A DNA stretch of 64,000 nt from Glebionis coronaria (GCA_025667525.1 CM046877.1:296976364-297040363), one strand, 5' to 3'; counted from the stretch's first letter, positions 11,768-22,940 are shown. Notes: generated from the sequence alone by a model not told the origin. Program-made: numbers and translations.

Positions 11768-13114
11768 TTAGTTCATGGGAAACGTGGTGAGGGATGGAAT
11801 CATCTCATGAGAGATGTCCTCACCAAAGTACAACTTCACTCGTTGGACATTCACCTTAAAATTAGGTCCATTAGGTTGAGCGAGCTCGAGAGTACCATAT
11901 GGAAAAATTTGGGCAATGGTGAATGGGCCGGACCAACGAAATTTCAACTTGCCCGAAAAGATTTTTAACCGAGAGTTAAAGAGTAAAACTTTGTCTCCAA
12001 CTTGGAACTCTCGGTTTTTAATCTTAGAGTTGTGAATGAGCTTAGTCTTTTCCTTATAGATCAAAGAATTTTCATAAGCCTCATTACGGAGTTCATTCAG
12101 CTCATTGAGTTGGATCTTGCGTAGGTCACCGGCTTTGTTGATATCAAAATTAGCCCACTTCAAGGCCCAGTAAGCCTTGTGCTCCAACTCAATGGGGAGG
12201 TGGCACGCTTTCCCGTACACGAGACGATATGGTGTACAACCAATCGGAGTCTTGTAAGCGGTACGAAAAGCCCACAAAGCATCATCAAGTTTATCAGCCC
12301 ATGAGGCACGATGCTCTCCCACGGTTCTTTCAAGAATTCGCTTTAATCCTCGGTTAGAGATTTCAGCCTGGCCATTAGTTTGTGGGTGGTAGGCGGTAGA
12401 AAGACGATGATTGACACCATACTTAGCCATGACTCTTGCGAATTGGTCATTGCAAAAATGAGTCCCACGATCACTAATAATGGCACGAGGCACACCGAAT
12501 CTAGCGAATAGCGATTTCAAAAAGTTACAAACCACCCTTGCGTCATTAGTGGGTAAAGCTTTGGCTTCAACCCATTTTGAAACGTAGTTAACGGCTACAA
12601 GGATGTATTTGTTTCCTTTAGATGAAGGGAATGGCCCCATAAAGTCGATACCCCAAACATCAAAAATTTCACATTCTTGTATGAAATTTTGAGGCATCTC
12701 GTCTTTATGTGTGATCTTGCCTTGTTTTTGGCAAGCATCACAACGTTTAACCATCTCATGAGCATCACGATAAATGGTGGGCCAATAAAATCCCGAGTCA
12801 AACACTTTTTTGGCGGTGTAGTTGGGACCAAAGTGACCACCGGTGGGTCCTTTGTGGCAAGCGTCAAGGATTTCTAAAGCTGCTGGTCCATCAACACATC
12901 AGCGAATAATCAAATCAGCACATTGTTTGAAAAGATACGGGTCATCCCAAAAGTAAGTCTTAATGTCTTTGAAGAACTTTTTCTTTTGTTGGGATGTTAA
13001 CCCGTCAACGAGAATTCCACCCGCCAAGTAGTTTGCAATGTCCGCAAACCACGGGGTTTCATCAGAATTCGAGTTGATAGACATTAAGGTCTCCAGGGGA
13101 AAAGAATCATTGAT
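11768..13114 (-). pseudogene. Athila-1 integrase segment of the polyprotein
   Basis: Same frame as the upstream gag-RT ORF but separated by a TAA (about 13115-13117) and a TGA (about 12893-12895), the latter one codon after ADLIIR. The integrase would insert the cDNA into chromosomes. The N-terminal zinc-binding His/Cys module has HKGPTGGH before the 12805 segment and CDACQ after it. Catalytic residues are visible in [26 protein letters not shown] and [16 protein letters not shown] (D, D, E). A GPY/F-like end module reads [16 protein letters not shown]. The last residues are SLTTFPMN before the stop. Apart from the two stops the domain looks complete. The TGA could be a C-to-T change in a CpG. 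With both stops read as real, it is not expressed as one protein. Confidence 0.9.
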
Positions 13115-16100
13115 TTATTTGTTCGGATGATCCCCTTGGTAAGGATCCTCAAGTCTACTGAGATGATCCGCGGCTAGGTTTTCAACTCCTTTTTTATCGC
13201 GAATTTCGATTTTAAATTCTTGGAGTAGCAAAACCCAGCGAAGAAGTCTTGGTTTGGAATCTTGTTTAGTTAACAAGTACTTCAACGCGGAATGATCGGT
13301 GTAAACGATTGTGGTGGAAAGGACAAGATAGGGGCGGAATTTTTCAAAAGCATAGACAACCGCTAAAAGCTCTTTCTCGCTTGTCGTGTAATGCAATTGA
13401 GCCCCCGTCATTGTCTTGCTAGCATAGTGGATTTGTTGGAAGTGTTTATTCACTCTTTGGCCCAAAACCGCACCAATAGCGAAGTCGCTAGCATCACACA
13501 TCAACTCAAAGGGAAGCTCCCAATTAGGGGTAACTAAGACGGGTGCCTTAGTTAGCTTATCCTTAAGCGAGTTGAAGACTTCAAGACACTCGTTGGAAAA
13601 GATAAAAGGAGTATCTTTTTCCAAGAGGTGGGTCATCGGGCGAGCGATTTTAGAAAAATCTTTGATGAATCGACGGTAGAAGCCCGCATGACCCAGGAAA
13701 CTTCTCACACCCTTCACGGTTGAAGGTGGAGGCAACTTAGAAATAACATCGACTTTAGCACGGTCTACTTCAATACCGGCTTTGGAGATCTTGTGTCCTA
13801 GCACGATGCCCTCTTTTACCATGAAATGGCATTTTTCCCAATTAAGAACAAGGCGAGTGTCTTCACACCGCTTAAGCATACGTTCTAAATTGGCAAGGCA
13901 AGAAGAGAAAGAATCGCCATAAACCGAGAAATCATCCATGAATACTTCCATAGTGTCTTCCACCATGTCATGGAAGATAGCCATCATACACCTTTGGAAC
14001 GTCCCAGGAGCATTGCATAAACCAAAAGGCATACGTTTGTAAGCAAATGTTCCATAGGGACAAGTGAATGTGGTCTTTTCTTGGTCTTTGGGATCGATGG
14101 GAATTTGAAAATACCCGGAGAAACCGTCTAAGAAGCAGTAATAGTCATTACCAGCTAGACGCTCGAGCATTTGATCCATGAAAGGAAGAGGAAAGTGATC
14201 TTTTCTCGTGGCATCATTGAGCTTGCGATAGTCAATACAAACTCTCCACCCAGTAACGAGACGAGTGGGAATCAACTCGTTGTGTTCATTGGGAACAACG
14301 GTTATTCCGCCCTTCTTGGGCACACAATGGACGGGACTTACCCAAGGCGAACCCGAAATAGGGTAAATCAAGCTGGCATCAAGAATTTTGATAACCTCTT
14401 GTTTGATGACGTCATGAATGCGAGGATTAACCCTTCTTTGGCTCTGGATTGTGGGTTTAAAGTCATCTTCCATGAGAATCTTGTGAGTACAAAAGTTCGG
14501 ATCAATTCCGCGGATATCGGAAATTTTCCAAGCAATTGTCTTCTTATGATCTTTAAGCACGGCGATGAGGCGAGATTTTTCTTCTTCTTTCAAGTCCTTT
14601 GCGATGATGACGGGCGACTTCTTCTTATCTTCAAGGAACACATACTCGAGATGGGGCGGCAACTCCTTAAGTTCTAAATCCGGAGGATTTTCGATGGGAA
14701 GCGTATTTAAAGTCGAAGCATCGATGGCAATAGCTTTTGGAGATGGTAGAGAAATATGGTCCTCTTTGAGAACGTTCTCAATGAGACGCATGTCTTCATC
14801 CCAGTCGGTGGAAGAATTGTCATTTGCTAAGTTCACATCTCCCATGGTGGCTTCCAAATCTTTCCAAAGGAAATCACTTTCTCCAAATAGAGATAATGAT
14901 GAATCAATAGAGGAAACGGTCTCAACATTAGGAGGAGAGGTAGGAATACTTTTACAAGCATCTTTGAAGTGTTCTTCACAAGCCTCATCAAGAACGTCAA
15001 TACAATTAACACTCTCGTATGAATAAGGCTGTTTAGAAAGCTTTCCCATGTTAAAGACGATTTTATCGTCACCCACTCTCACGATAAGCTCACCGACTTC
15101 AACATCGATGAGAGTGCGACCGGTCCTTAAGAATGTACGACCAACAATTAATGGCACACGAGGGTCCATATCGTAGTCGACGACGACGAAATCGGCAGGA
15201 AAAGTGAGTTTGTCGACTCCTACAAAGACGTCTTCGGCTACCCACACTGGATAAGCAACCGTACGGTTAGCTAATTCCAAAGTCATTTTGGTGGGGACTA
15301 GCTCAGGGAGAGATAATTGCTTCCACACACTTAAAGGCATTAAGTTAATACTAGCACCTAGATCGGCTAGGGCCATGCAATTCTCTACTCCCGGGAAGTT
15401 GCAAGGGATTAAGAAGCGACCCGGATCACCAAGCTTGGTTCGCAATTTCCTTAAGAGCACTGCAGAGCAATTCTCATTAAGTTGGGTGTTAGCAATATCA
15501 AGAAGCTTCTCCTTGTCGCTAAGAAGATCTTTGAACATTTTCGCGTATTTAGGCATGTGAGCGAGAGCCTCAGCGAAGGAGATGTTGAAATTCAATTGTT
15601 TAAACATTTTAAGAAAGTTCGAAACTTGAATATCATCCTTGCTTTTGAGCTTCTCTTTCCTCAACCTTGAGGGATAAGGTATATCGGAAGAAGAGGAAGG
15701 CTTTGGAATCGAAGGATCACTCACATCCTTGGGTGGAGGAGGGGTAGAAGTAAGAGGTGGAGAAATTAGGGAAGTAGAAGGATGAGGAATAGGAGCAGGT
15801 GACTCGTTCTCCTTAGTCACAATCACCGGTGGAGGTATAGGAAGCTCGGGTTCCTTGGTACCTTTGCCACTGCGAGTGGTGATTGCTTTCATCTCCCCTC
15901 TTGGATTCGCAACTGTATTACTCGGAAGAGTACCCGAAGAAGAGGATTGATTACCTTGGAAGAAACCAGCCATCATGTTCCTTAAGTCATTCTTTTGACT
16001 AGCCAAAGTGTTTCTCATATCAGCTCTCAGATCGTTTCCTTGTTTCACCATGTCTGCTTTCAAGTTGAGCACTTCCCGCAAGATATTTTCCACAATCACA

Positions 16101-17431
16101 TCATTGGTCCTCATGTAGGTTTCAACATCTTGGTGTAATGCGGTGGGTTGGTTGGGAGGAGGAGCATGGTAGGAGGGTGGTTGATAAGCAGGTTGTTGGT
16201 AAACTTGGTTGTTTCTTTGAGGTGGATATGGTTGTTTGTGAGGTGGTAGGTATAGTGCACGAGGTTGTTGTTGAGGAGGGCGATTAAGGTTTTTTTGTTG
16301 GTTTTGGTTGTTAGGAGGAAAACCGGGCGGGGAAAGAAAGTTGTTTGAGCGATAGCTAAGCAAGTTGCGGTCTCCTTGAGGACGAGCTTGATAAGCGGCC
16401 GGAGGATAGGTACTGTATGTTGCATTCACATTCTCAGAAGGATAGTCTTGGGTGGCGGTACAAGTGGTGTAAGAGTGAGGACCCCCGCATATTTCACATG
16501 GTTGGTTTACAGCATTGACTTGAGCGTTTTTAGCGTTGATGCTGTTGGTGTTGCTGGCGGTTTGGGTAGCAAGCGATTCAAGAAGCGCAATGATTTTGTC
16601 AAGTCGCTTGTCGTTGTCACTAGTACTAGCACTAGCGGCATTGGTCCGCACACTCTTAGTTTGCACACGAGACTTATTCTCAATGATATCCCAAGCGGCA
16701 TTAGAAGTCTTAACCAAAATATTACCCCCCGAGGCACTGTTTAGTGAATCTTGGTCATTCATGCTTAAACCATTATAAAAAGTATTAATTTGGTGCACTT
16801 TGGTAAAACCATGTTGTGGGCACTTTCTTAAAAGATCTTTAAAACGGTCCCAAGATTCACTAAAAGATTCATCGTACTTTTGTTCAAAATTGATAATTTC
16901 ATTCTGCAAAGCGGTAGTACGAGAGGGTGGGAAAAAGTAGTTTATAAACTTGGTCTCCAAATCCGTCCACGTCAGAATACTTTGTGGCGGTTCCTTTGCA
17001 AGCCAATGTCGGGCTTGTCCCTCTAGGGAGAAAGGAAAAAGTTGCAAACGGATTACCTCTTGTGGAACACCATTGAATTTGACCGTATTAGTGAGTTGCA
17101 TGAATCTCTTGATGTGGTCATGTGGATCATCAATGGTACGCCCCAAGAATGGTTGAGCAGAGACCATCTGAATAAAACCGGATTTGAGCTTAAAGTTGTT
17201 GGCTGCAATCGCGGGTATGATAATTGGATCATTGTTGCCGTCTACATGTGCTTGCAGATGTTCAATCATCGGGCGATTGTCCGGTAGAGGCTCATTGTTG
17301 TTGTTATTATTGTTGTTGAGAGGTGGATTGTTATTGTTTTGAGGTGGGTTATTGTTGTTGTTTAGTACACCGGTCATGTCTAAGTCTTCGAGAGGCTCGG
17401 GCTCTTGATAAGACGTTGATCGTGTACGCAT
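13115..17431 (-). CDS. Athila-1 gag-protease-reverse transcriptase-RNase H polyprotein
   Basis: 1438 codons from the ATG of MRTRSTSYQEPEPLEDLDM. Domains in order: an Asn-rich leader (residues 20-50); a gag capsid-like region with WLAKEPPQSILTW and FINYFFPPSRT (about 140-190); one zinc-knuckle-like CEICGGPHSYTTC (about 310); a Pro/Gln-rich linker; and a retropepsin-like domain with the Athila-style active site DLGASINLMP (about 690). RT follows with FLDGFSGYFQIPIDP and the catalytic FMDDFSVYG (about 1170). RNase H has LMCDASDFAIGAVLG and YTDHSALKYLL, then LAADHLSRLED before the stop. The stop is a TAA inside an otherwise continuous frame leading into integrase, so this is a truncated version of a longer polyprotein. 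Transcribed from the LTR at the right. All catalytic motifs look intact. Confidence 0.93.
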   Translation of the reverse strand: MRTRSTSYQEPEPLEDLDMTGVLNNNNNPPQNNNNPPLNNNNNNNNEPLPDNRPMIEHLQAHVDGNNDPIIIPAIAANNFKLKSGFIQMVSAQPFLGRTIDDPHDHIKRFMQLTNTVKFNGVPQEVIRLQLFPFSLEGQARHWLAKEPPQSILTWTDLETKFINYFFPPSRTTALQNEIINFEQKYDESFSESWDRFKDLLRKCPQHGFTKVHQINTFYNGLSMNDQDSLNSASGGNILVKTSNAAWDIIENKSRVQTKSVRTNAASASTSDNDKRLDKIIALLESLATQTASNTNSINAKNAQVNAVNQPCEICGGPHSYTTCTATQDYPSENVNATYSTYPPAAYQARPQGDRNLLSYRSNNFLSPPGFPPNNQNQQKNLNRPPQQQPRALYLPPHKQPYPPQRNNQVYQQPAYQPPSYHAPPPNQPTALHQDVETYMRTNDVIVENILREVLNLKADMVKQGNDLRADMRNTLASQKNDLRNMMAGFFQGNQSSSSGTLPSNTVANPRGEMKAITTRSGKGTKEPELPIPPPVIVTKENESPAPIPHPSTSLISPPLTSTPPPPKDVSDPSIPKPSSSSDIPYPSRLRKEKLKSKDDIQVSNFLKMFKQLNFNISFAEALAHMPKYAKMFKDLLSDKEKLLDIANTQLNENCSAVLLRKLRTKLGDPGRFLIPCNFPGVENCMALADLGASINLMPLSVWKQLSLPELVPTKMTLELANRTVAYPVWVAEDVFVGVDKLTFPADFVVVDYDMDPRVPLIVGRTFLRTGRTLIDVEVGELIVRVGDDKIVFNMGKLSKQPYSYESVNCIDVLDEACEEHFKDACKSIPTSPPNVETVSSIDSSLSLFGESDFLWKDLEATMGDVNLANDNSSTDWDEDMRLIENVLKEDHISLPSPKAIAIDASTLNTLPIENPPDLELKELPPHLEYVFLEDKKKSPVIIAKDLKEEEKSRLIAVLKDHKKTIAWKISDIRGIDPNFCTHKILMEDDFKPTIQSQRRVNPRIHDVIKQEVIKILDASLIYPISGSPWVSPVHCVPKKGGITVVPNEHNELIPTRLVTGWRVCIDYRKLNDATRKDHFPLPFMDQMLERLAGNDYYCFLDGFSGYFQIPIDPKDQEKTTFTCPYGTFAYKRMPFGLCNAPGTFQRCMMAIFHDMVEDTMEVFMDDFSVYGDSFSSCLANLERMLKRCEDTRLVLNWEKCHFMVKEGIVLGHKISKAGIEVDRAKVDVISKLPPPSTVKGVRSFLGHAGFYRRFIKDFSKIARPMTHLLEKDTPFIFSNECLEVFNSLKDKLTKAPVLVTPNWELPFELMCDASDFAIGAVLGQRVNKHFQQIHYASKTMTGAQLHYTTSEKELLAVVYAFEKFRPYLVLSTTIVYTDHSALKYLLTKQDSKPRLLRWVLLLQEFKIEIRDKKGVENLAADHLSRLEDPYQGDHPNK

Positions 17432-17625
17432 GCACCTACAAAAGAACTAACAAGGCAAACAAGAAATATTTTTGGTTTTTATGGTTTTTTTAATTTTTTT
17501 TGTATTTTTGAAAATTTTATATTTTTTAGGATTTTTGAAAATTTTTAAAGCTGAAAATGTAACGTTCACGGCGAACGGATCCCAAAATCCAAGTTCTCAC
17601 AAAAAACTGTTAATCTTAACGAAAA

Positions 17626-17643
17626 GAGCCGGCAGCGGTGCCA
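17626..17643 (-). other. Primer-binding site of Athila-1
   Basis: The minus strand reads TGGCACCGCTGCCGGCTC two bases after the LTR end. Athila-2 has the same site with TGGCGCC. The TGGCGCC start resembles the tRNA-Asp type described for Athila elements. Athila-1 carries an A in place of G at position 5. Confidence 0.75.
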
Positions 17644-17645
17644 TT

Positions 17646-19731
17646 TGACACTCTTGTTTTTGTATGGGTTCAGGATTAAATTCTCAGTATCTCCTCGAAT
17701 TGATCACAACTCAAAGTGGAATGATTGTTCTTGGTGACAAATAGGGGGTTTGGTTTTCTATTCTACTAAAAAGGTGAATGCGTGAAGTAACTAAAAGGTA
17801 AACTAGAAGCACTTAATCAAAAAAATAAAACTTGAATTAAAATTTAAATAAAACAGTAACTTGAAAATAACCTTAAAAATGCTTGATTCAGAATGTGGCT
17901 TGATCTAGAATAAATCAGACAAAAAGCTCCATGCGGAATAAATGTGCTATGAGGAATAAAAAGCTATGAGGAATAAATGTGCTATGAGGAATAAATGGAC
18001 TATGAGGAATAAAAAGCTTATGAGGAATAAATGAGCTATGAGGAATAAAAATCTATGAGGAATAAATGTGCTATGAGGAATAAATGTGCTATGAGGAATA
18101 AAAAGCTATTCGGAATAAATGTGCTATGAGGAATAAAAAGCTATTCGGAATAAATGTGCTATGAGGAATAAATGGACTATGAGGAATAAATATGCTATGA
18201 GGAATAAATGCTTATGAGGAATAAATGTGCTATGAGGAATAAATGTGCTATGAGGAATAAAAAGCTATTCGAAATAAATGTGCTATGAGGAATAAATGGA
18301 CTATGAGGAATAAATATGCTATGAGGAATAAATGCTTATGAGGAATAAATGTGCTATGAGGAATAAAAAGCTATTTGGAATAAATGTGCTATGAGGAATA
18401 AATGGATTATGAGGAATAAAAATGCTATGAGGAATAAATGCTTATGAGGAATAAAAAGCTTATGAGGAATAAATGTGCTATGAGGAATAAATGTGCTATG
18501 AGGAATGAAAAGCTATTCGGAATAAATGTGCTATGAGGAATAAAGGGAATATAAGGAATAAATATGCTATGAGGAATAAATGCTTATGAGGAATAAATGT
18601 GCTATGAGGAATAAAAATCCTTATGAGGAATAAAATGGCTATTCGGAATAATAGCCTATGAGGAATAAAAAACCTATTCGGAATAAAAATCCTTATGAGG
18701 AATAAAATGGCTATTCGGAATAATAGCCTATGAGGAATAAAAAAACCTATTCAAAATAATTTTGCTATTAGGAATAAAAAACATATTCGGAATAGTTTTG
18801 CTATGAGGAATAAAAAGCTTATGCGGAATAAAAATCCTTATGAGGAATAAAATGACTTGTTCGGAATATCTGGGTACGAAGAACAGAAACAGCAAGAAAC
18901 AGGGGAAAACGAATTTAATCAAAAATCAACCAAGTTTTTAACCCAATCTTAAACAAAACTAATCATAATCATCTACTAACCATAAACATCAAATCCCAAT
19001 CATAAAAACACAAAACCCACTAACTTTTGAAGATCAAAATCAACTAAATAAGAACTTTAAAACTTTGAATAAAAAGAGAAGATGAACAAGATGAAATGGA
19101 AAGATTATATTGATGATTAAGGTTTAAACAATCAAAGGAAAAAGATTAAAAGCTTACAAGATGAAGGATTCCACAAAAATGAAAAATCACCAACACCTTA
19201 GTGGTGTTGGCTTCCTACGAAAGAAAAGAAGAAAACTAGGAAATGAAAAACTAGTCCAAAAGTGTGAGGGTGAATTCCTTTTATAGGCCAAGTGGTTGGT
19301 TGGTGAGTGGGCTTTCTCCCTTTCTTCTTGTCTTCTCGTCTTTTCAGAAAAGTTGACGTTCTCGATTCTGATTCGGGATTTGTCGACGATTAAATTCAAC
19401 TCGTCTTTTAATTTCTTCGTTTAATAAACTTGAGTTTCTTCGACATATGTAAGTCTTCCATCTTTGGTCCTTTTCTTCGATAAATCTTCAAATAGGCCCA
19501 TTGACTTCCAATCTTTTGCATCTCTTGGACAATAGACTTCGTCTTGAGTCTTTTTCCTCGATAAAACCCGTGCAATCCCATGTTTTCTTCAATATTCATT
19601 CGGTTGGCTCTGAAAACACAATAAACACAAAAACCACGCATAATTCCAAAACAAATGATATTAAACACGCGTTTTGGTCTTGTTTTTGTAAGAAATAAGT
19701 GGTAAAAGGATGGGTGTATTCACACCTATCA
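17646..19731 (-). repeat. Athila-1 5' LTR (2086 bp)
   Basis: The partner of 7730-9830. It starts (element orientation) TGATAGGTGTGAATACACCC and ends AGTGTCA. It carries the same TATA box and an 18-bp array (17932-18868). Small unit gains and losses between the two arrays account for most of the 15-bp length difference. Confidence 0.93.
17932..18868 (-). repeat. 18-bp array in the Athila-1 5' LTR
   Basis: The same unit family as 8020-8965 (CTATGAGGAATAAA and CTATTCGGAATAAA). The order of units is mostly preserved, with scattered single-unit differences. This fits array copying at integration followed by local slippage. Confidence 0.93.
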
Positions 19732-19736
19732 GCCAC
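19732..19736. repeat. Right target-site duplication of Athila-1 (GCCAC)
   Basis: Identical to 7725-7729, directly after the LTR terminus CACACCTATCA. Confidence 0.92.
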
Positions 19737-19870
19737 CTATATGATCATGAAAATTGAAGAAAACCTGAGGGAAAGACGTTTAAGGAGAAGCTTAGAACGA
19801 TTCGTGGGTATCAGACCGTATGGAGATCACCACAGGCTAATGGACCGTTCCATTTAATATGGGTCGTACT
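19737..19870 (+). pseudogene. 3' end of the copia 1 extra ORF
   Basis: Continuation of the ORF3 interrupted at 7729. It reads MIMKIEENLRERRLRRSLE, then RFVGIRPYGDHHRLMDRS, before a stop near 19858. The basic LRERRLRRSLERFVG block is the usual C-terminal signature of this extra-ORF family. This confirms that Athila-1 landed inside the ORF near its end. Confidence 0.75.
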
Positions 19871-20954
19871 ATCTCAGGTCAACTCCATACTTTACTTGTG
19901 AATATGTATATACTATGAATATTCGGCTTTTGTTTCTTGGTGTAGTGTAAGAGTATGATATTTTTTCAAGAATTTCTCACGAGATTCTAAATCTTTCAAA
20001 ATATATTATACTCAAGCACTACAACCTACCCTCATTAAGTTGAGGGGGAGCATTAATATGTTCTATGGCCAACAAACGATTTCATTTTTTTGCCCAAAGA
20101 CTAGTTAATCCATTAATATCCAAAATATTAATGGTTAACATTTTGGATTAAGGAGACTTGTAAAAATATGTGGCTATGAATGAAAAAGACTTGATAGAAA
20201 ATCCAACTTGATATGTGTTTTGCACATGTTAAGGGGGAGCATTTTGATATCAAAAAACACTGAAGGTACAAAAACTCTTGATATTTATATCACAAGTACC
20301 TCAGTGATTTTAAGGAATTTTCATGGTGACAAATACTTACCCAAAACACACTTAACTTAAGACGATTGTGGTGACAAAAGGGTGGTAGGATTAGATATTA
20401 GTCCAATGATTCTTCCAAAACCGAAGGAATCTTCCCAAGGAAAATTCCATAGCTAGAAAATAAAAGTCCTTAGGAAAGATGGGGAATGGATTGTGAACGT
20501 AGCAGAATGCCGATCAAGTACTGATGCTAGCACTAGAACAATAACAACAAGGTGCTAGTGATGATGTATTGGCAAGCATTGAAGGGGTTGAAGAATGAAA
20601 AAGAAATGTAAATATAAAGGGTGTAAAGAAAGAAGCCCTCCTTACAACTTAGGTAGAAACCGGGTGAACACATTCTGAAGACGATAAAGTATCATGGACC
20701 AAGTGATGTGATGCAAAACCCCTCCCAGCTAACTCAAATGTCTCTCAGAAGATATTTGTTTTAATGTCACGAAGTTCAACATGTTATCTATCAGTTTATT
20801 CACTCCGAATAAATTGATATTGAAAAGGTGGCAATCCTCTCCAGCCTCCGCTCAATAAAATCATAATGCACTATTGAGTCTAGAGCCACGAGATCATCAA
20901 AAGTCTCATTAGGACACTTTTCAAGAACAAGAAAGATTTTTATGAGTCCTACGC

Positions 20955-21345
20955 AATATTCTTGTAATATTGCCAGAACATCTAAGTGATACGAAAGTAT
21001 TACAATGAAGATGGAAATCCTGCTTGAGCCAACATCAAACAAGCTCATGGTAGGTGACACGTGCGGTTCTTTAAGAACCAATCTTGTGATAACTAGAAAG
21101 AAAAAATGGTTTGATTCTTAATTAAATTCAAACTTGTTCCAGGGCCTCTACGCATAATCCAAGTGATCTTGCCAGAACACTCAGAGTGGCACTCTTTAGT
21201 GTTCACAATGACGAGTGGAAATCCTTCTAGTGTCAACATTAAACAGCACTACGGTAGGTAACAAGCAAGATTCTATTAGAATCGAGTTCGTGACAACTGG
21301 AAAGCAACGATGGTGAAAATCCTAATTGAAATTCACTTGTTCTAG
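20955..21345 (+). repeat. Diverged direct duplication, unit about 180 bp
   Basis: Unit 1 (about 20955-21140) and unit 2 (about 21168-21345) share the order TTGCCAGAAC ... GGAAATCC ... CAACAT.AAACA ... GGTAGGT ... hairpin ... GTGACAACT-like ... AATTCA..CTTGTTC.AGG. Each contains a short perfect hairpin: GGTTCT-TTA-AGAACC at 21065-21079 and GATTCT-ATT-AGAATC at 21269-21283. Confidence 0.7.
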
Positions 21346-21502
21346 GTTCATGAATTGACGGCTTCAACCATTAGGATAATTTATCCAAATGGTTCACTCT
21401 TTATGTTCACATTCAGCTTTGGACGGTCGAATAAAGAGAAACGGGTTTACCCGCGAAATCTTGTCTAGGAGATCTTTAATTAGAGCTACATGTCACAAGT
21501 AT

Positions 21503-21507
21503 GATAT
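21503..21507. repeat. Left target-site duplication of Athila-2 (GATAT)
   Basis: GATAT directly before the LTR start TGATAGGTG; repeated at 30671-30675. Confidence 0.92.
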
Positions 21508-22008
21508 TGATAGGTGTGTAAACACCCATCTTTTCTACCACTTAATTACAATAATAACCGAGCCAAAACGTGTATTTTATGTCTTTTATGTCGGAATATG
21601 CGTGGTTTGTGTTTTTGTTGTGTTTTAGGACGAAAAGGTGAAAAGTGGAGAAAACACGGACATTCACGGGCATTTACGGACTTTTATTGAAGAAATAGAT
21701 GAAAAGCCGAAGTCAAAAAGTCAAGAGTGCAAAAAGAACGGAAGTCCAAGACCAATTCTGAAGATTTATCGAAGAAAAAGTCAAAAGACGGAAGTTTATC
21801 AAAAGCCGAGGAACTCAAGTCTATTTTATTGAAGAATTAAAAGACGAGTTCAAAAGAAATCCCGAGCCACAAGTCATTAGAGTCCAAGTTTAAAAAGATT
21901 AGAAGGAAAAAGGACTAATGGTGCAATTAATGAAGATTAAAGGCTTAAGGACCTAATGACGCAATTAAAGAAGAAATGAAGGAGGGGAGGAAGCTTCCTA
22001 ATCCTCCC

Positions 22009-22018
22009 CTATATATAG
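22009..22018 (+). promoter_or_regulatory. TATA box of the Athila-2 LTR
   Basis: CTATATATAG follows a CCTCCC tract. The 3' LTR copy is changed to CTATATAGAG near 29333. Transcription would start about 30 bp downstream, which places the TATTCCG array in the transcribed leader. Confidence 0.6.
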
Positions 22019-22487
22019 ATTAGATCTTAATTACTTTTATTTTGTTGGCTAAGTGTGACAATTAGTCTTCCACCATTTAATTACTTTGCACCTTTAATTA
22101 CCTTGTCAATTTAAATACTTGTCAAATTTAATTACCATGTCTTGCACTTAATTACCATTTAATTCCAAGTAAGTTTTTCTTTTAATTCTTGTTAAACTTT
22201 ATCTTTATCTTGTTAATCTCATTCTACCTTTCTTTAATCTTTGAGTTGATTTGTTTATGTTCATGTTCTTAATTTTTGTTGATTTATTTAAGTGGGTTTT
22301 GATTATTTTGATTTAGTTTTGTTAGTATTATTGTTTTTGGATTGATTGTTTAATCTTAATACATGCTTTGTTGTTGGTTTGATTTAATCTTGTGTTTGTT
22401 TTAGCTTTGTTTTGTCTAAATTCGTGCTTTATTCTTTGTCCTGTGTTCTTCGCTGCTATTCCTTCCCAGGTTCTGATCTTCATTTAT

Positions 22488-22940
22488 TCCGAGTAAAGGG
22501 ATCTCAGAGTAGTCTATGCGGAATAATCTTTATTCCGTATAAAGGTTTTTGCTAAGACAGTCCATGCGGAATATTTGATATTCCGCATAAGGTGATTATT
22601 CCGAGTAAAGCGCAATATTCCGAATAGGCTCAGATTCCGCATAGGGAAGATTATTCCGAGTAGCCAAGGTATTCCGGATAGAGTTTATATTCCGCATAGG
22701 AGGATATTCCGAATAGGTGACAATATTCCGAATAGGCCAATTATTCCGAGTAGGGATTTTATTCCGAATAGCCTGGATATTCCGCATAGGGATATATTTC
22801 GAGTAAGAGCAATATTCCGAATAGGAAGTTTATTCCGGATAGAGTACTTATTCCGAATAGGGTGACAATATTCCGAATAGGGAGACATTCCGAGTAGGCT
22901 AATCATTCCGAATAGGGGATTTATTCCGGATAGAGCTTAT
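22488..22940 (+). repeat. TATTCCGNRTAG array of the Athila-2 5' LTR, period about 18 bp
   Basis: ATTCCG cores at 22580, 22598, 22617, 22634, 22653, 22671, 22689, 22706, 22725, 22743, 22761 and 22779 give spacings of 17-19. Core variants are GAATAG, GCATAG, GAGTAG and GGATAG; linkers are not conserved. At the left edge some units are inverted (GCGGAATA). Confidence 0.93.

Larger units (their letters stand above)
7730..19731 (-). mobile_element. Athila-1: Athila-like Ty3/gypsy element, nearly intact
   Basis: LTRs at 7730-9830 (3', element orientation) and 17646-19731 (5') flank a minus-strand gag-protease-RT-RNase H-integrase. In element orientation the LTR begins TGATAGGTGTG and ends AGT(A/G)TCA. 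The primer-binding site is next to the 5' LTR, and a polypurine tract (AAGTGTAGGGGATT) abuts the 3' LTR. A 5-bp duplication, GCCAC, flanks the 12.0-kb element. The RT (FMDDFSVYG), the DLGA-type protease, the LTRs of about 2 kb and the long non-coding stretch between integrase and 3' LTR fit the Athila lineage. Two in-frame stop codons near the integrase N-terminus break the polyprotein. Confidence 0.93.
19871..21507 (+). other. Copia 1 3' non-coding region, first part
   Basis: No credible coding sequence. Two polypurine-tract-like motifs, GAGGGGGAGCATT (about 20042) and AAGGGGGAGCATTTTG (about 20230), sit well before the real LTR junction. A diverged direct duplication occupies 20955-21345. 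The region ends at the Athila-2 insertion. Confidence 0.6.

Noticed and set aside
14171..15670. Several plus-strand ORFs of 60-170 codons
   Set aside because: Antisense shadows of the Athila-1 polyprotein.
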